Assembly (NCBI GenBank): GCA_023052935.1
Contig: CM041293.1
Location: 153,511,474 to 153,575,473 of the forward strand
DNA length: 64,000 nt
Reading direction: 5' to 3'
Source of the DNA: Piezodorus guildinii
Lineage: Eukaryota; Arthropoda; Insecta; Hemiptera; Pentatomidae
Under the pieces are notes generated by a model, which was not told where the DNA came from, did not search any database, and saw only the letters and a program-made list of their open reading frames with translations. This document shows positions 9,954-21,984 of the stretch, piece by piece. Within the stretch, counting starts at the first letter, position 1, and each line of letters begins with the position of its first letter. Both the position numbers and the translations under genes were made by a program.

Positions 9954-10240
9954 CTTCCAGTGGCGCGACAGACCGTGTAGGCCCTAGTCCTCGTGGTGTA
10001 AACTCCAGCGAGTTTACCCTCACGTTTCACGATGCAATTTTTAGTGTAGGGTCATCACTCCCTACGACTAATTTTGTGAGTGGCCACCCTTGGCTAACGG
10101 GTCTCACATACCCGGGGGAGAGGTTGTGAGTGAATCCTCATTTTTTTACATCCTTATAAAAGCCCCGCCGGGACTGGATTCGAACTCAAAACCTGTGGCA
10201 TGAGAGTCTAGCGCGCTAGCCACTCAGCCACGGGCTCCCC
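9954..10240 (-). mobile_element. tRNA-derived SINE, family C, with 13-bp target duplication
   Basis: The minus strand begins at 10240 with GGGGAGCCCGTGGCTGAGTG. It has a tRNA-like A box in GTGGCTGAGTGGCTAG and a B box in GAGTTCGAATCC, followed by a body of about 200 bases. The insertion is flanked by TCTTCCTCTTAGT at 9941-9953 and 10241-10253. The head looks like a serine or leucine tRNA with a long variable region. No other copy lies in this window. Confidence 0.85.
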
Positions 10241-10432
10241 TCTTCCTCTTAGTACATATTACAAAAAATAAAATAATCATGGTTATTTTATTTATTTTTT
10301 TTTGTAATATCTCCTCTTAGTACATATTACAAAAATAAATAAATCAGAGTTATTTTTTTTATTTATTTTTTTTTGTAATATCTTCCTCTTAGTACATATT
10401 ACAAAAAAAAAAAATAAATAAATAAAAATAAC
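10241..10432. repeat. Three tandem foldback units of about 70 bp
   Basis: The unit starts with TCTTCCTCTTAGTACATATT and recurs near 10241, 10311 and 10381. Each of the first two units is an inverted repeat: ATATTACAAAAA at the left and TTTTTTGTAATAT at the right, so the RNA or single strand would fold. One TCTTCCTCTTAGT word also forms part of the SINE target duplication, so the SINE inserted at the edge of this array. Confidence 0.75.
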
Positions 10433-10436
10433 CATG

Positions 10437-10495
10437 ATTTATAGGTGGAGTTTCTACAGTCGACTATAAATCCTCAATATAACCATGATTCAAAG
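10437..10495 (-). repeat. Fragment of a hammerhead foldback end
   Basis: The minus strand reads TATTGAGGATTTATAGTCG, then ACTGTAGAAAC and TCCACCTA. This matches the one-sided extension and the start of the arm of the foldback at 37604-37640 (TATTGAGGATGTATAGTCG, then ACTGTAGAAAC). The arms and ribozymes are absent. It is a broken end of that element group. Confidence 0.55.
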
Positions 10496-10499
10496 TCTC

Positions 10500-11750
10500 A
10501 CGTATGAAAAAAAAAAAAAAAATATATGGAAAAATTAGGGGAAGTATGAATCGTTGATAAGTGGAAGCGAAAAATTAATCGTCTGATAGTACTTATGGAT
10601 CGAAACTATTAAAATCTGTGACGTACTGCGAATGATGGAAAACATTATACGCATGACTCTGTATATGTTGGTTTATGTATGCATATGTCGACAACTTCCT
10701 GGTATACTTAAAAATATACATTCTTGCTCTTATATTGTTAATCAGATCCACGGTTTCATCAAGTATTGTTATTATTATTTATGATTATCTGCTAAATTAT
10801 GGATGAATGAGTTGAGTAAAGAATAATGCAGAGATAAAAGTAAGAATACAAAAGGGGAAAATAAGGAATGAGGAAAAAGAAAAAGGGGACGCTGAAAGCT
10901 TGTTTTGAAATATTAATGAGGTAGTTTTGACAGCTTTCTTTATCCTGTTATTATATCCGCTTCATACTATTAGAGTGAATTTAGCCAGTTCCGGGACGGG
11001 GTGTCTTTAATTTGACAACCGAATTACACTCAAAATGAAATCTTGATACCATTTATTCTTGGCTAATGCAAGTTGATTCGACGCTATCCATCTTGCCACC
11101 CTTTATCCCTCCTCGACGCCTTCTCCAATCCTCTGTCTTAATAAAACTTCATAAGGCTCACTCGATTTTAGGACTTCTGGACGAAAAAAAATAAAATAAA
11201 TAAAAACGGAAGGGAGGAGTAAAAAAAGATAAAATAAGAAGGAGAAAAACTAGAATAAAGCGGAGGAGAAATGAAAATACCTTTGTACAAGATAAGGTCA
11301 AACGAGATTTTTTTTCTTTCAGGCATGAGCTTAATTGAGATCCCTTAGTCTTTGCTGACTAATCTGGTCCTAACTTTTTCTCTCTCTGTTTTCTGTGTAT
11401 TTCGCATTTAAAGTATTACCTCCTACCAAAGAGAAGACGTGGTTTTTATCTGTAAATCTATTCAGTTTCTGACTTATTGCCGTGTAGTCTTCGGGGTTTA
11501 AAAGTTATCTGTTTTTGAGCTCATTACAATATTCTTCATATAAATTTATTATATTTACTTATGAGTTACTCTGGCAGTATATTTTTATTTTAAATATCTT
11601 CTCCAAGCCAAGAGATTTAAATAAGTATATACATTCATACACATATATCGAAAATGTTTAAGACCGCGCCGAATCCTGAAATAATATAAAAATGTGAAAT
11701 TTTAAAAATAATTTGTTCGATAATATTAGGCCGTTCTACAAAAGAAATCT
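10500..11750. other. No recognised gene
   Basis: I found no recognisable coding or repeat structure. A purine-rich patch with GGAGGAG words lies at 11200-11280. Confidence 0.45.
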
Positions 11751-11752
11751 TG

Positions 11753-11807
11753 ATATATATATATAATTTATATATAATAAATATATATATTTTTTTTTTT
11801 TTTAACA
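11753..11807. repeat. TA-rich microsatellite and T tract
   Basis: Imperfect TA dinucleotides followed by about 14 T residues. Confidence 0.85.
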
Positions 11808-11821
11808 TTTATTGTTCCAGT

Positions 11822-11866
11822 CATCGCAACGTTTCAGCCTCTAGGGCCATTTTCAAGCTTCTGTAA
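11822..11866 (-). ncRNA. Hammerhead-like relic (CTTGAAAATG variant)
   Basis: The minus strand reads AGCTTGAAAATGGCCCTAGA, then GGCTGAAACGTTGCG. The stem II and GAAACGTTG half are kept, but the CTGATGA box is replaced by CTTGAAAATG. A very similar variant occurs at 57437-57472. This may be a decayed ribozyme or a related structural motif. I do not expect it to cleave. Confidence 0.35.
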
Positions 11867-12179
11867 TAAATTAAAGTTTTATTGCATTTAACATTTTTAA
11901 CATCTAATATCAACACATAATAAATTATTTTTAATAATTATGTCACCTACCATGCATATCTATGTTACATATCAATTCATTTCACCGCTTATCAGCAGTG
12001 TCGTCAATTTTAAAAATATCATTTTCAAAAATACCTGTTCTCAGAAATATCATATTATATTTCATCATAAATTAAAAAAAAAAAAAGATTTAAACCAATT
12101 GATTATTGACTGAATTTTTAGAGACCCGTTGAAGACGTGAATCATCTACATTCAAGAACTAACAACACTATTCATAATT

Positions 12180-13690
12180 ATTATTCAGGGTCATTTATAT
12201 ATGAAAGGAATAAATCTATATTAGCCCGGAGAGTCTCTACTCTTGGCAGCATTTTTTTGAACACTGGACCTGTATCCTTTTCATTTAGCCTTTTTAAAGA
12301 GGTTCTTTTTAGGTAGTGATGTGACTGGGATGCCTTCAATGATGTATACCACAGGCTGGTGATCCAGTCCATAAAGCAGTTCTTGACAATCCGTGACGGT
12401 ATGTAAATCCCTAGTCAGGAGCAAATCCAGTTGGAAGTCCATTCAGGTCGGGCTGCATGTCTGAAGGTGTGCACTCCTGGGTGGAAGACAGCAGGCCTGG
12501 TCTTGGTCCCGATTGGATTGTTGCTACTACACAGCCTAGCGGTCAGTATGACGGACGTTAAGATCTCCAAGGACTAAGCCAGGAGATGAGGGTTTAGCCC
12601 AGCCTGAGTTCGACCAGGTTCTGTTGATGCTCCACCCGCCAGGACAGAGTAAGACGCCATCTTTGCAGTAGTAGGAGCAGTGATCATCGTAGTCTCTTGC
12701 CGTGTCTTCAACGTTTATGGCGGACTGTGCATTCCTCAGTAGATGCCACATAACCACCTTTACAATTGTGACATACAGCAGGTGTGATATCCTTCTTTGG
12801 GCACTGCGAAATTAGATGATGGTCTCCACACTATGCGCAGTAACAGGTTCTCCCACAGTACTTCATAAAAAGGCCAAAAAATAGGCACCGTCGCGCTGTA
12901 CACGGCTTCGATTTTCCTTAAAAGTACTGGAACGAAACATGATACTGTTCAGCACCCTAAGCTTAAGTCTTCAAGCTGGGTACTATGTTCATAATGACCT
13001 TGATAAGCTCAATCGGACGTCGCCGTCCGTTACTGCCCGTCTTAGTGAGTTGGCGTGCCATCTTGAAACCAGGAAATCGCTCCTTTAACTCTGCTATTAG
13101 AGGATCGAGTTAAGCATCCAGGTCTAAGCCGTATGGGATATACTTTTTTGATAATCTTGTTCTTCAAGGTGCTAACGCATGTAATTGTACCTTTGGGTCT
13201 TTTCATTATTCAGATACAGGCACGCTTCTCAAGGCGAAGAATTTGTAGAAAAGCTGGGGGCTCCAATATCGCCCAAATACGAGGCTAAGGTTGGTTGCGA
13301 GACTGGTGAACTTGATAATGATAGGAGGAGGAAGTCTTACCCGCTTGTTTTCTTCGTCTTCAATCCGTAAAACTCCATAGGGATTGGACACGGGAGGGAG
13401 ACTTCTTGTTTACTGCACGAAACTCGAAGACATGTCTTCGAAAGCTTATTGGGTAGTACTTGGTTGCCATGTCCTTGCCCGTGTGCTCGTTTTCTCAAGG
13501 TTTCTTCTACGCCTTCCACTCCTCGGCCATCCTTCGGTCGTTCGATGAGGATGAATCCACGAGATAAATGTGGTTCCCAACGACTTAAGGCGCAATCGAG
13601 GCAAGACCTATGCGAGTTTTGCAAGCTTGTGTGGTTTTTACCACACATAAAAACGAGAGTTAATATTCTTTTTAATGTTCAATCAACCTT
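12180..13690 (-). pseudogene. Decayed LINE: ORF1 zinc knuckles followed by endonuclease
   Basis: The minus strand reads in order: an ORF1-like segment with AELKERFPGFKMARQLTKTG (about 13110-13050), CCHC-type knuckles CGDHHLISQCPKK and AVCHNCKGGY (about 12835-12730), then endonuclease-like pieces. These include LVLGDLNVRHT (about 12570) and LLYGLDHQPVVYIIEG followed by LPKKNLFKKA (about 12380-12290), which resembles the D-H-x-P-V end of APE-type nucleases. Stops and frameshifts break every part. The base composition is less AT-rich than the flanks. I assign it to an R1/Jockey-type LINE by domain order, not by a named family. Confidence 0.55.
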
Positions 13691-13739
13691 GCGATTAGCC
13701 AATATCGCAACCAATGAAGGTCTACTGAGGTGAGATTAT

Positions 13740-14335
13740 TGCTATTTATAAACCATTAAATACAATTTATGTGTAGTATAGATTTTAATTCATTGAAATT
13801 CAATTAGGTGTTTTTCTTTTCATAACTGTTTTCCTAATTTAATTAGGACTAAGCAGGTCTTTGAAAAGTTAAACTTTGTTATAAAGGAAAAAGGAAAAAT
13901 TCAAAGCATTTATCGAAGGAAAAGAAGTCCGTTCGGCCAAGGCAAAGGTAGGTCCGTTTGAGTAGGATAGCAAAGAATGCAAAGTCAAAGAGTGGAGGTT
14001 CTGAAGAAAATAGGGCCAAGTATGAAGTATATTTGTTATAACGTTTTCGAGTTAATATAGAAATTTCTTATTAGCAGTATAGACTTTTTATAATTGTTTA
14101 ATATATAATATAATTTCATTGTTTTTCTCTCTTTCTATTAATTAGGAAAGTATGTTTAATTAAGAAACATACTTACTGACAACAAACACTATCCCCATTA
14201 GGTTTTTTTTGGCTTTACATTTATATATTTATTTATATTTATACATAATTTATCGTTATACATTTATTTAGTTATTCTCGAAGAGCTAGATAAAATAAAT
14301 ATGGTTTTCATTAGTAAAAAAAAAATAAAAATAAA
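13740..14335. other. No recognised gene
   Basis: AT-rich. A short inverted pair, GGAAAGTATGTTTAATTAAG and GAAACATACTT, sits at about 14147-14173. Nothing else is recognised. Confidence 0.4.
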
Positions 14336-14425
14336 AATACTTCTGCCTTAACAACCTCTGAAGGGCTTGGGCTTATACGTACTGTTTTCAGGCCAACAGC
14401 CGTGAAATGAGGAGGTGACTGCATT
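14336..14425 (-). mobile_element. SINE family B, 3' fragment
   Basis: The sequence AACCTCTGAAGGGCTTGGGC followed by GTACTGTTTTCAGGCCAACAG is the complement of the tail of the SINE at 17539-17846 and resembles 29870-29960. The tRNA-like head is missing. Confidence 0.65.
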
Positions 14426-14561
14426 GGTTAAATGATTACATCTGTTAAAAAATATATCCATATTCACTGTATACCAGAAATGTATTTAATGATAAATGAC
14501 AGTATGGGTAAGGAATCTAAAAATCCTTTAATAAAATCGTCCGTTTTTCTCTAGCATTTTT

Positions 14562-15158
14562 ACTTTCACTTACTATATATAGTAAGGGAAAGTATTGCGA
14601 TCGTGATAATTTTCGATTTCCAGTTTTCAACGGTAATACACATTTTAGGGTCCCCTGAGTCCAAATAACCAAGTCCCGCAAAAAGGTAGGTTTCATTGTG
14701 ATTGAAATAATCTGATTGGGCTTAAATGCCGTTATTTTAATATATTTTGTAGATTTAAGAAAATTTGGCACGTGAAGGTTGAGCAAATTATGTAAACTAC
14801 TAAAGCAGAAAAGTGCAAAATATTTTTTTAATGCAATTTTTTGTTTTTTATCATAAGCACAGTAATATAGACGTATAATATACCGTTGGAAAGAGAAAGA
14901 TTTTAGAAAAAATATTATCTTATACACAAGCTTGTAAAAGTTAATGAAAATTGATAAAAAGCCGAAAAAACTTAGTGATTATTTTAGATAACAATATAAT
15001 AGATATTTTAATAAAACACATGTTTCTATAGATATTCCATGTAACTAATTATCTAATGGTTTCACTCATTTTTATCTCTTACTGTATTCGAAAATTCTTT
15101 AATCGGTTCCAAAAACGGAGGTAAGTGAAAGTCGTGTGTTGCCCGCACCAGATTATTC
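14562..15158 (+). repeat. Repeat family A, copy with internal deletion
   Basis: Starts with TTTACTTTCACTTACTATAT followed by ATAGTAAGGGAAAG, and ends with GGTAAGTGAAAGTCGTGTGT followed by TGCCCGCACCAGA. Relative to longer copies it jumps from the CCCGCAAAAAGGT block to the AGGTTTCATTGTGATTGAAA block, so about 250 bases, including the TG microsatellite region, are missing. The open frame on its minus strand (14517-14927) has no recognisable domain and I treat it as chance. Confidence 0.8.
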
Positions 15159-15525
15159 CACAATACATATAAAACAATGTATTATAAATCAATAATAATA
15201 AAAAGAAAAAACTTTAGTTTAGACGTGGACAGGACAATACTACGGCAAGTGAATAGGTCAGTGTTCAATTCCCCCGAAAGACAAACCCGTTGGGGAATGT
15301 AAGGGCGAGGAAGTTACTATAAAGCAAAAACAAGGACACTGGATCACTGGTGATGAACCCGGCAAAAACAGGTAGAGTGAATATTGCCGCTTTTTGCCGC
15401 AACTTTTTATAAAACTTTGTGAAACACTGTGGCTATTAGGCCTCGATGATATTTTATAATTGTCTGTTTTTCATTTCAATTATCCATTGGCATAAGATGT
15501 TTATTTTCCGAAATGAATAAAAATA

Positions 15526-16549
15526 TTGGGTTTTTTTCACGTGAAATGTCCGTTTTTATAGTTTCTGAAATACATAAAGGATTTCGCAGGTCTCTGTTGT
15601 TTTCTTCCGAATGTTTACATATTTAAAGTAAACAGTTGCTAATCCTCTACCTTTGTATTATTAACAACAGCTTCCCAATCAATTACCCACTTTTTTGTAT
15701 GCCTCCAAGTATGAACATGGAAACATGCGTTTTTCGAGTAATATTTTTGTACGAGTTTAAATTCGGCTATTTAGCAGCTGAGGCCGCCAGAAATATTTGC
15801 AAGACATTTGGGGAGGGAAATGTTAATGAACGGAACATTCGCCTTTGGTTTGCTAAGTTTTCAGCTGGTGATACCGACTTGGAAAACTTGCCCTGAGGAT
15901 GATCTCCGTCCGTAATAGACAACGATGTCCTCAGACATACAGTAGAAGGAAACCCCTACCAAACAGTTAAAGGACTCTCAGCACAACTAAATGCAAGTGC
16001 ATCTACCGTTTCCAGACATTTAAAGTGTATTGGGAAAGCGAAACAGCTCGATACATGGGTACCTCATGATCTCACTAAGCGGCAGCAAGAACCCATGTGA
16101 AATTGACCAAATGCACACAAAATTATTAAAAAAACAACCTGGATTGGTAAATTGGAAGGGTCCTATACTCTTACACGACAACGCTAGACCCCATGTTTCA
16201 AAATATACGGTGCAAAAATTAAAAGAACTGGGCTACGAAGTTCTTCCGCACCCACCATATTCTCCCGACTTGTCTCCAACAGATTACTACCTGTTCAGGA
16301 ATTTAGACAACTTCGTCAAAGGAAAACTTTTTAAAAATGATCATCAAGTGAAAAGTGCGTTTTCTGATTTTGTTTCACTTCAAAGCTCAGAGTTTTTCAG
16401 TTCGGGGATGAAAAAAATTGGTGTCACGTTGGGAAAAATGTTTAAAAAAAGAAGGTAAATACTTCGAATAAAATTATCTTGTTTTCGTATCGTATTTTTA
16501 ATAAAAATCCTTTACCTTCAAAACGGAGATTTCATGTGACACAACCCAA
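15526..16549 (+). mobile_element. mariner transposon, DD34D type, defective
   Basis: Inverted ends TTGGGTTTTTTTCACGTGAA (left) and the complement of TTCATGTGACACAACCCAA (right) lie next to TA on both sides (15524-15525 and 16550-16551). This is the usual TA target duplication of Tc1/mariner elements. The 1024-base element carries the broken transposase annotated below. Confidence 0.9.
15636..16458 (+). pseudogene. mariner transposase, frameshifted with central deletion
   Basis: The N-terminal half contains the paired helix-turn-helix region: AARNICKTFGEGNVNERNIR, LWFAKFSAGD, then GRPSVIDNDVLRHTVEGNP and ASASTVSRHLKCIGK. After H-D-L-T-K-R-Q-Q the sequence jumps to QMHTKLLKKQPGLVNWKGP. The second and third catalytic aspartates are present, in LLHDNARPH and YSPDLSPTDYYLF, with 34 residues between them. 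The region with the first catalytic aspartate is missing, and a stop and frameshifts separate the pieces. It should be inactive. Confidence 0.9.
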
Positions 16550-16841
16550 TATATTTCACATAACTCTATTTAGTTGAAAAATTAAATAAATATTTTTAAA
16601 GGATGTTGGATAATAATAAAATAAATAAAGTTCGAAATAAAACGTTACTTTAATTAAATAAAAAACGATTAAAAACACAATTAAAATGATGAAAAATAAG
16701 AAATAAAAAATAAGCTTCTTCTTTACAATAAATTAAATTTAAAAAAACATTTTTTTAAGTCCACACACACGATATTTTTAACAATCTTACCACAAAACAA
16801 CACAGTACACACGATGCACACAATGCAGGTAATTGGTTGGT

Positions 16842-16910
16842 TACCTCAGTGTTGCAGGTAAAAAATTAATATTAATAATTAAATTACTTTCCACCTGGCA
16901 ACACTGAGGG
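16842..16910. repeat. Small inverted repeat
   Basis: ACCTCAGTGTTGCAGGT and, 32 bases later, ACCTGGCAACACTGAGG pair with one bulge. The loop is AT-only. It may be a very small MITE or a structural element. Confidence 0.5.
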
Positions 16911-17538
16911 AACTGAAAAACCGTCGTTTAACCTCCGTGTTGTGATTGACAGTGAAACCGTTACAATTTTTACTTTCTTTTTTCTTTTGCTTATTAATAC
17001 TATTCTTTCATTCTGATAAAATTGAGAGTAATTTTCGATAGTATTTTAGAAATATGTAATGATTTATGGAGAAATCCAAGTCTTACTTAAAGAAAATACT
17101 TTTTGTACAATAGTATTTCAAAAATTAAATCAAGGATAGTTAAAATGTTGATAAACTCTGAGACAATATGTTGACATTTATGTGGAAGTATTGTGGCAAT
17201 GCTAAACTTATGGTTCGTACAAACGCTTAATAAGCTAAGGTAAATCCAGATGTGGAAGGGGTAATGCATTAGTGGTTGCATATGTTTGCAAGCAACCCAT
17301 AGAGTTTGCGTTAAATACCGCATGAGCGGTAGTGTTGCATATTTGCATATGGCTATATTTATTTCTCTTTCGGTTTGGCATATGGTTTATAATCCATACC
17401 GTAACTTACTAACCCAGAATTGAATAGAATAGTGGTATACAAAATCAAAATGCGTAATATTTTAAACAATACAATTACATAGTATATTTAAAATCGTTGG
17501 TAAATTTTGGATATAAAAAATACTAGTGTAGATATTAT

Positions 17539-17846
17539 AGGGGAGCGGCGTGGTCTAGTGGATAGAGCGCTAGTCTACTGTGCTCCGGGTCCTCGGTTTG
17601 AATCCCGGTTATGACGGAATATTATTTATTCTGTTATTTCAGCCGAGGGGCGATCCTGGGGTATGGAGACCCTCCTGGGACAGACCCAGCCTCTATAAAG
17701 TGGGTACCCAAAATGGGGAAAAACCTGGCGGCTGAGTGTGATCTCGGCCAAATCACCTCATTGCACGGCCGTTGGCCTAGAAACAGTACGGATCTCTATA
17801 TATACTGAGCCCAAAACCCTTCATGGGTTGTAGTGGTACAGGTTTC
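17539..17846 (+). mobile_element. tRNA-derived SINE, family B, with 14-bp target duplication
   Basis: The head is GCGGCGTGGTCTAGTGGATA with the rest of a tRNA-like domain and B box GGTTTGAATCC. The body contains CTCTATAAAGTGGGTACCCA and ends with CCTTCATGGGTTGTAGTGG. The direct repeat AGTGTAGATATTAT flanks it (17525-17538 and 17847-17860). Related copies are at 29870-30172, 39994-40230, 14336-14425 and 58855-58905. Confidence 0.9.
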
Positions 17847-18439
17847 AGTGTAGATATTATGTTTCTGTGCATGTCTTAAATTAAAATGAATAACTATAAT
17901 ACTGGGTTTATCTCTATATATTTAGAGCAAGAAGCACATATATTTTATAATATACTATAAAATAAAATAAAAATAACACAGTATACATACTCCCTCTCCA
18001 CATTCTAATACCTTCTCTCCCAGTAGCTTATAGCATCCAAAAATGACGCTGTCTGACAATGAAATAATTTTTAATAAAATTGTATTCAATATTTATTTTT
18101 ATTGTACAAGTATTTATTTATGATTTTTCAACTTTTTTATCTTGAAGTTTTTTGTTTCAATCGTTACAGTATTTTTTATATTTTCATCAGAAGAATTCTT
18201 ATTTTATTTTTGTAGTATATTACTTTCATTTATGTTTTAATTAGTTTATTTTTCATTAATATTTAGCCAATTAAGCTTATGTCATTCTTAGAAGACTTAT
18301 TATCAGAATAAAGTAAATATTCATTTATTTCTTTTCTACTTTATGTTTTATATTTAAACTCATTTATTATTTCTTTTGTTTAACACAATTATTTTCTGAG
18401 GATGGTTTTGTTATTATTAATTATTTTATTTTATATTTT

Positions 18440-18590
18440 GTTTATTTATAAATTTATCCATAATTGTAAATATTAGTTAATAATGTTCATTTTTTCTGTT
18501 GGCCAGATATGTTGTATATTATATACTGTACAAATCTGTTATTCTTAAGGGACATAGTCTAGGAATAAAAATTACTTTATATTTCTATTC
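18440..18590 (+). mobile_element. LINE 3' UTR tail
   Basis: TTGGCCAGATATGTTGTATA and AAGGGACATAGTCTAGGAAT resemble the tail after the LINE end at 4860-5030 (AAGGGACATGTCCCAGGACA). No coding part is left. The complement of the first motif recurs at 29360. Confidence 0.5.
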
Positions 18591-18599
18591 CTGTATTTT

Positions 18600-20175
18600 C
18601 CTGTGTGAACGGGTGTTAAACGTTGTTATAATTGTTGTTTTTATCATACGTACATAATTATTTTCATTAGCAATCTTCATCTTATCCCTGCGTTATTAAT
18701 TAATAAGCAGTTTTAAATCATAAAAGGTTTTATTTATTTTTTCCTGAGCATAGACGCGATGTTCTTTTTAGGAAAACAAACACGATCCATTTTCTTTATG
18801 AAAGGATTTACAAAACAGTTGCTATACGCCATTGTTACCCGGCGTAGGATACAAGGCTCTGAAAAGAATTTATGATAGACATCGATTCCCCCCTCCTCTT
18901 TCCTCCTGTCGTACACAGACGGAATAAATGTTTAAATCCTCATAAATCTTAAAATCCCTTCTCTTATGAATGTTATTATATGCCTCTTTGTATTTTGTTT
19001 GATTATCACGTTATATACCTTTTTTTTTCGATTTTCTATAAGATTTAACCCAATAGTTTCATTGGTATTCTAAAAAATGTTTAGTGTAAATCTTTTTCAT
19101 GAACCTTATTAAATATGTAAGATATTGTTAGTTTTGCCAATATTTTGATGCAATGAAAATCTAATACCTCCTATATTTGGGTTAGAGGAGGGAATATTAT
19201 ATAATTTGTTTGAAGTAATGAGTATGTTTAGAAATAAAATACATTTTCTATGAGTGGACCATTATATTTAAATATTCAGTCTTTTCAAATGTTTTTTTTT
19301 TTTTTTTTTTCTTTAAACAATAAGGTACGTTAAAATTATTATTTATGATAGGAAATGGTACGATACCATGGTTGGGCGTTTCATAGAATAATGATGTGAC
19401 CCACATAGCAAGGAAAAACAATCAACACAAAATAAATACAAATAAGTTGTTTTCGAACAAACATCTTGGAATCAGACATTATTTCTGATCTAGAACGTTA
19501 AGATACGTGAAAAATTTATAGAACTAGAATTAGAATACATCTAGTGGTTTCAGAAAAGAACTTTAGTCATGGCCCTAACCAACTTGCCAGACAAAAGATT
19601 AATTTGTAGGTGGAAGAACAATGTGTTGGATCCAGATAGGGTTAACTAAGACATGAAGAGGTGGCAGTAGTTTCATGTCTGTTTTCTATTTTAGTCCGTC
19701 AATTCACAATCTATGGCAACCAATTGCGATAGATATTAATAATGACTGGCTTATTGAACCTAAAGGTTCGTTGAAGATGTCACCAAATGTTGCCTACACA
19801 GATTCTTCCAATAATCCCCGTCCAGGTATTAGACCTTGAAACCATCCCTAGCGCCATTATTTCCTCCTATATTTCATTTTTTCTGGATATCATAGAACTT
19901 AAATAAATAAATTTCTCTACGTGTTCAAACATATATCCTGATATACCATGGCGATAGATATGGTTTAGTACTAAATTTAGACGCAATTAACAACGAAATA
20001 AGTATTTCCATTTCCTCTCAATGCTATGTGGACTTAAAATTGATGCTAGGTTATGTTATTTCTCATTATAAAATAATTTATTTAACTAGTTCTTAATTAA
20101 GTATTTTAAAATTAATTTATTCTCCAACGTAGAAGCAATAATAAAATTAGAAAAAATCATTGATTTATCTTATTC
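18600..20175. other. No recognised gene; T tract at 19290-19312
   Basis: AT-rich sequence. The minus frame at 18734-18916 and a short plus frame at 19700-19840 have no recognisable family. A long T tract lies near 19290. Confidence 0.4.
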
Positions 20176-20179
20176 AGTT

Positions 20180-20600
20180 GTGAATTTGGCCCCGAGGCTT
20201 TTTGTAAAAATATTCTGGAGTCAGATTCTCCTCTCATCTGCGGTGTGTTTGTGTCTATGGCGCCATCACTCAGCTTCCGCTGAGAGGGAGGCGCTGGGAT
20301 CCCTCGGAATCTTCTTGTCCTTCCACAAGTGGAGGGGAGGTGGACTCCGTCCGGGGTTCCCCAGCAAATTGTAAATATTGTATATAAGTATGAGTGTGCT
20401 TATGTTTTGTTTATTTATTTGTCAACCTATTTATTTATTATATATCTTTATTTATTTCAGTTTCATTTTATGTAATTTGAATTCCTTTTTTTTTTTTTAT
20501 ATTGTAAATATTGTATACATGTAATCCTGTAGCAATATTATTATTGTCCATTGTGACAAATTGTGATAAATCCGAATATAAATAAAATTAGTTGTAAATT
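20180..20600 (+). mobile_element. Probable LINE 3' end
   Basis: A GC-rich head of about 180 bases (20190-20370) is followed by an AT-rich tail with repeated TTGTAAATATTGTATA words and an end GAATATAAATAAAATTAG. This layout is typical of a LINE 3' UTR. The frame 20180-20374 has no recognised domain. Confidence 0.35.
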
Positions 20601-20689
20601 TAAGTATTAGGGAAAACGAAAAAAAATAACTAGAAAAGGTAAAAGAAGAAAGCCTGAAAAATCATAAAAGCTAATGGACGAATTTCGTT

Positions 20690-21480
20690 GAAGTGGGATT
20701 TAAAAACCATTTTTCATTCACCTGTAGAGAACAATATTTTATTGCGAGGTCTATTGTCTCTAATAGCTGATATTGAAAAGGCGTTTCGCGTCTGGGACAA
20801 AAGGAATGGAGACAGGAAGTAAATATTGATTTCCATAATTACTTCTTGAGAGTAATTGACTCACCAATAATATTTAACCACCCCTAACCGGTGATTAATC
20901 TGTGTAACCTTAATCAATTCACGTTGATAATTAATTGCTGTACTATCTATCACTGTAGAAGTAGTTGAAAAATTAATCATCGTTTATGGGAGCAATGGTT
21001 TATATGTAGTTTCTAATGGCGTTGAGCATGTAAATTGTTACACTTCCGAAAATGAACTTTATGTCAGTTTGTTATTATTAGCAGAGTTCAAATTTATATA
21101 TTCTTCATACCTGATTAATTTCGAAAGAATAGAGTTCTTAAAATTTTTATTCTGAATCTGTTTAGTGTTTTTAGTTTTAAATTATGTGAATGTATACATG
21201 TTGTCTTTTAGAGGGAAAAAGAATGTGGTGCGACTAACACACGACATTCACTTACCTTGGTTGTCAAGAATCCATTTAGGAAGTTTTGTATAAAGTTGAA
21301 GTTTTAAATTACTTTCAGTTTCGTTAGAAACATATGATTTAGACTAATTAATGCTAGTGGACTAGCGCCAGCTTCGTAGGGATGATTCCCAAGGAAACAA
21401 CTCAAAGAGAAAAAAAATACATATTTTTCACCATCATCATAAATGACTGAGTTGTAGGCTTGTATGGTATATATGTAAAA
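20690..21480. other. No recognised gene
   Basis: Single-copy-looking sequence with TAATT-rich motifs at 20830-20990. The minus frame at 21304-21486 is not recognised. Confidence 0.4.
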
Positions 21481-21504
21481 TTTCAATTTTTTGTATTTTT
21501 TTGT

Positions 21505-21752
21505 AGACTCATCAAATGGGCACGTGAAGTTGTTGGGCTTAGTGAGGTACGGATCCCGAGAATGTTGTTATTCGCTGAACCGACTGGTAGGTGTCCGAAA
21601 GGTAGGCCGAAGCGTCGATGGGAGGATTACATAAAGGCTGATCTCGGGGGCTTGGGCTTGACCGGTGAACATTGGACGAGTCTGTGCGTGCGAAGTTTGG
21701 TGGTATCGGCATCGAACCTTCGGGTTCGGTAAGCCTATTACTATTATGTACG
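21505..21752 (+). pseudogene. LINE 3' terminal fragment (G-R-P-K-R-R-W type)
   Basis: Reads LIKWAREVVGLSEVRIPRML and then GRPKRRWEDYIKADLGGLGL followed by a short end. G-R-P-x-R-R-W-x-D-x-I-x-x-D-L is the common C-terminal signature of several LINE polyproteins (RTE/CR1 and similar). Only the last about 80 residues remain. The 3' end is a short TTA-rich repeat. Related fragments are at 33925-34090 and 24840-24985. Confidence 0.8.
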
Positions 21753-21984
21753 CATTTACCAGTAAAATTTTAATTTTTTTAATAATTATTCGCGGGTTAC
21801 TTCTTGGTTAAAAATTTATAATAATTTTTTTTTCTCTATCTTAAAAAGTAACTATAACTATTGAATTAAATCACTTTTAATTGGAAGCCATGTTTAAAAT
21901 AATCGGCTGATATCAACGTATATGTGTTAGGATCATCGTTATATGCCTTAATGTTTGCGTTAGATGCCTTAATATTTCACTTAC

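Noticed and set aside
10158..10240. Possible functional tRNA gene on the minus strand.
   Set aside because: The A and B boxes are there, but the acceptor stem does not close, and the sequence continues into a SINE body with a flanking target duplication.
17541..17615. Possible functional tRNA gene on the plus strand.
   Set aside because: Same reasons: it is the head of SINE family B, with target duplication and related copies.
18734..18916. Minus frame with AYSNCFVNPFI, resembling the N-P-x-x-Y region of a rhodopsin-type receptor.
   Set aside because: The tyrosine is replaced by lysine, no upstream membrane helices are visible, and there are no splice signals that would join another exon. 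The likeness covers only about 12 residues.
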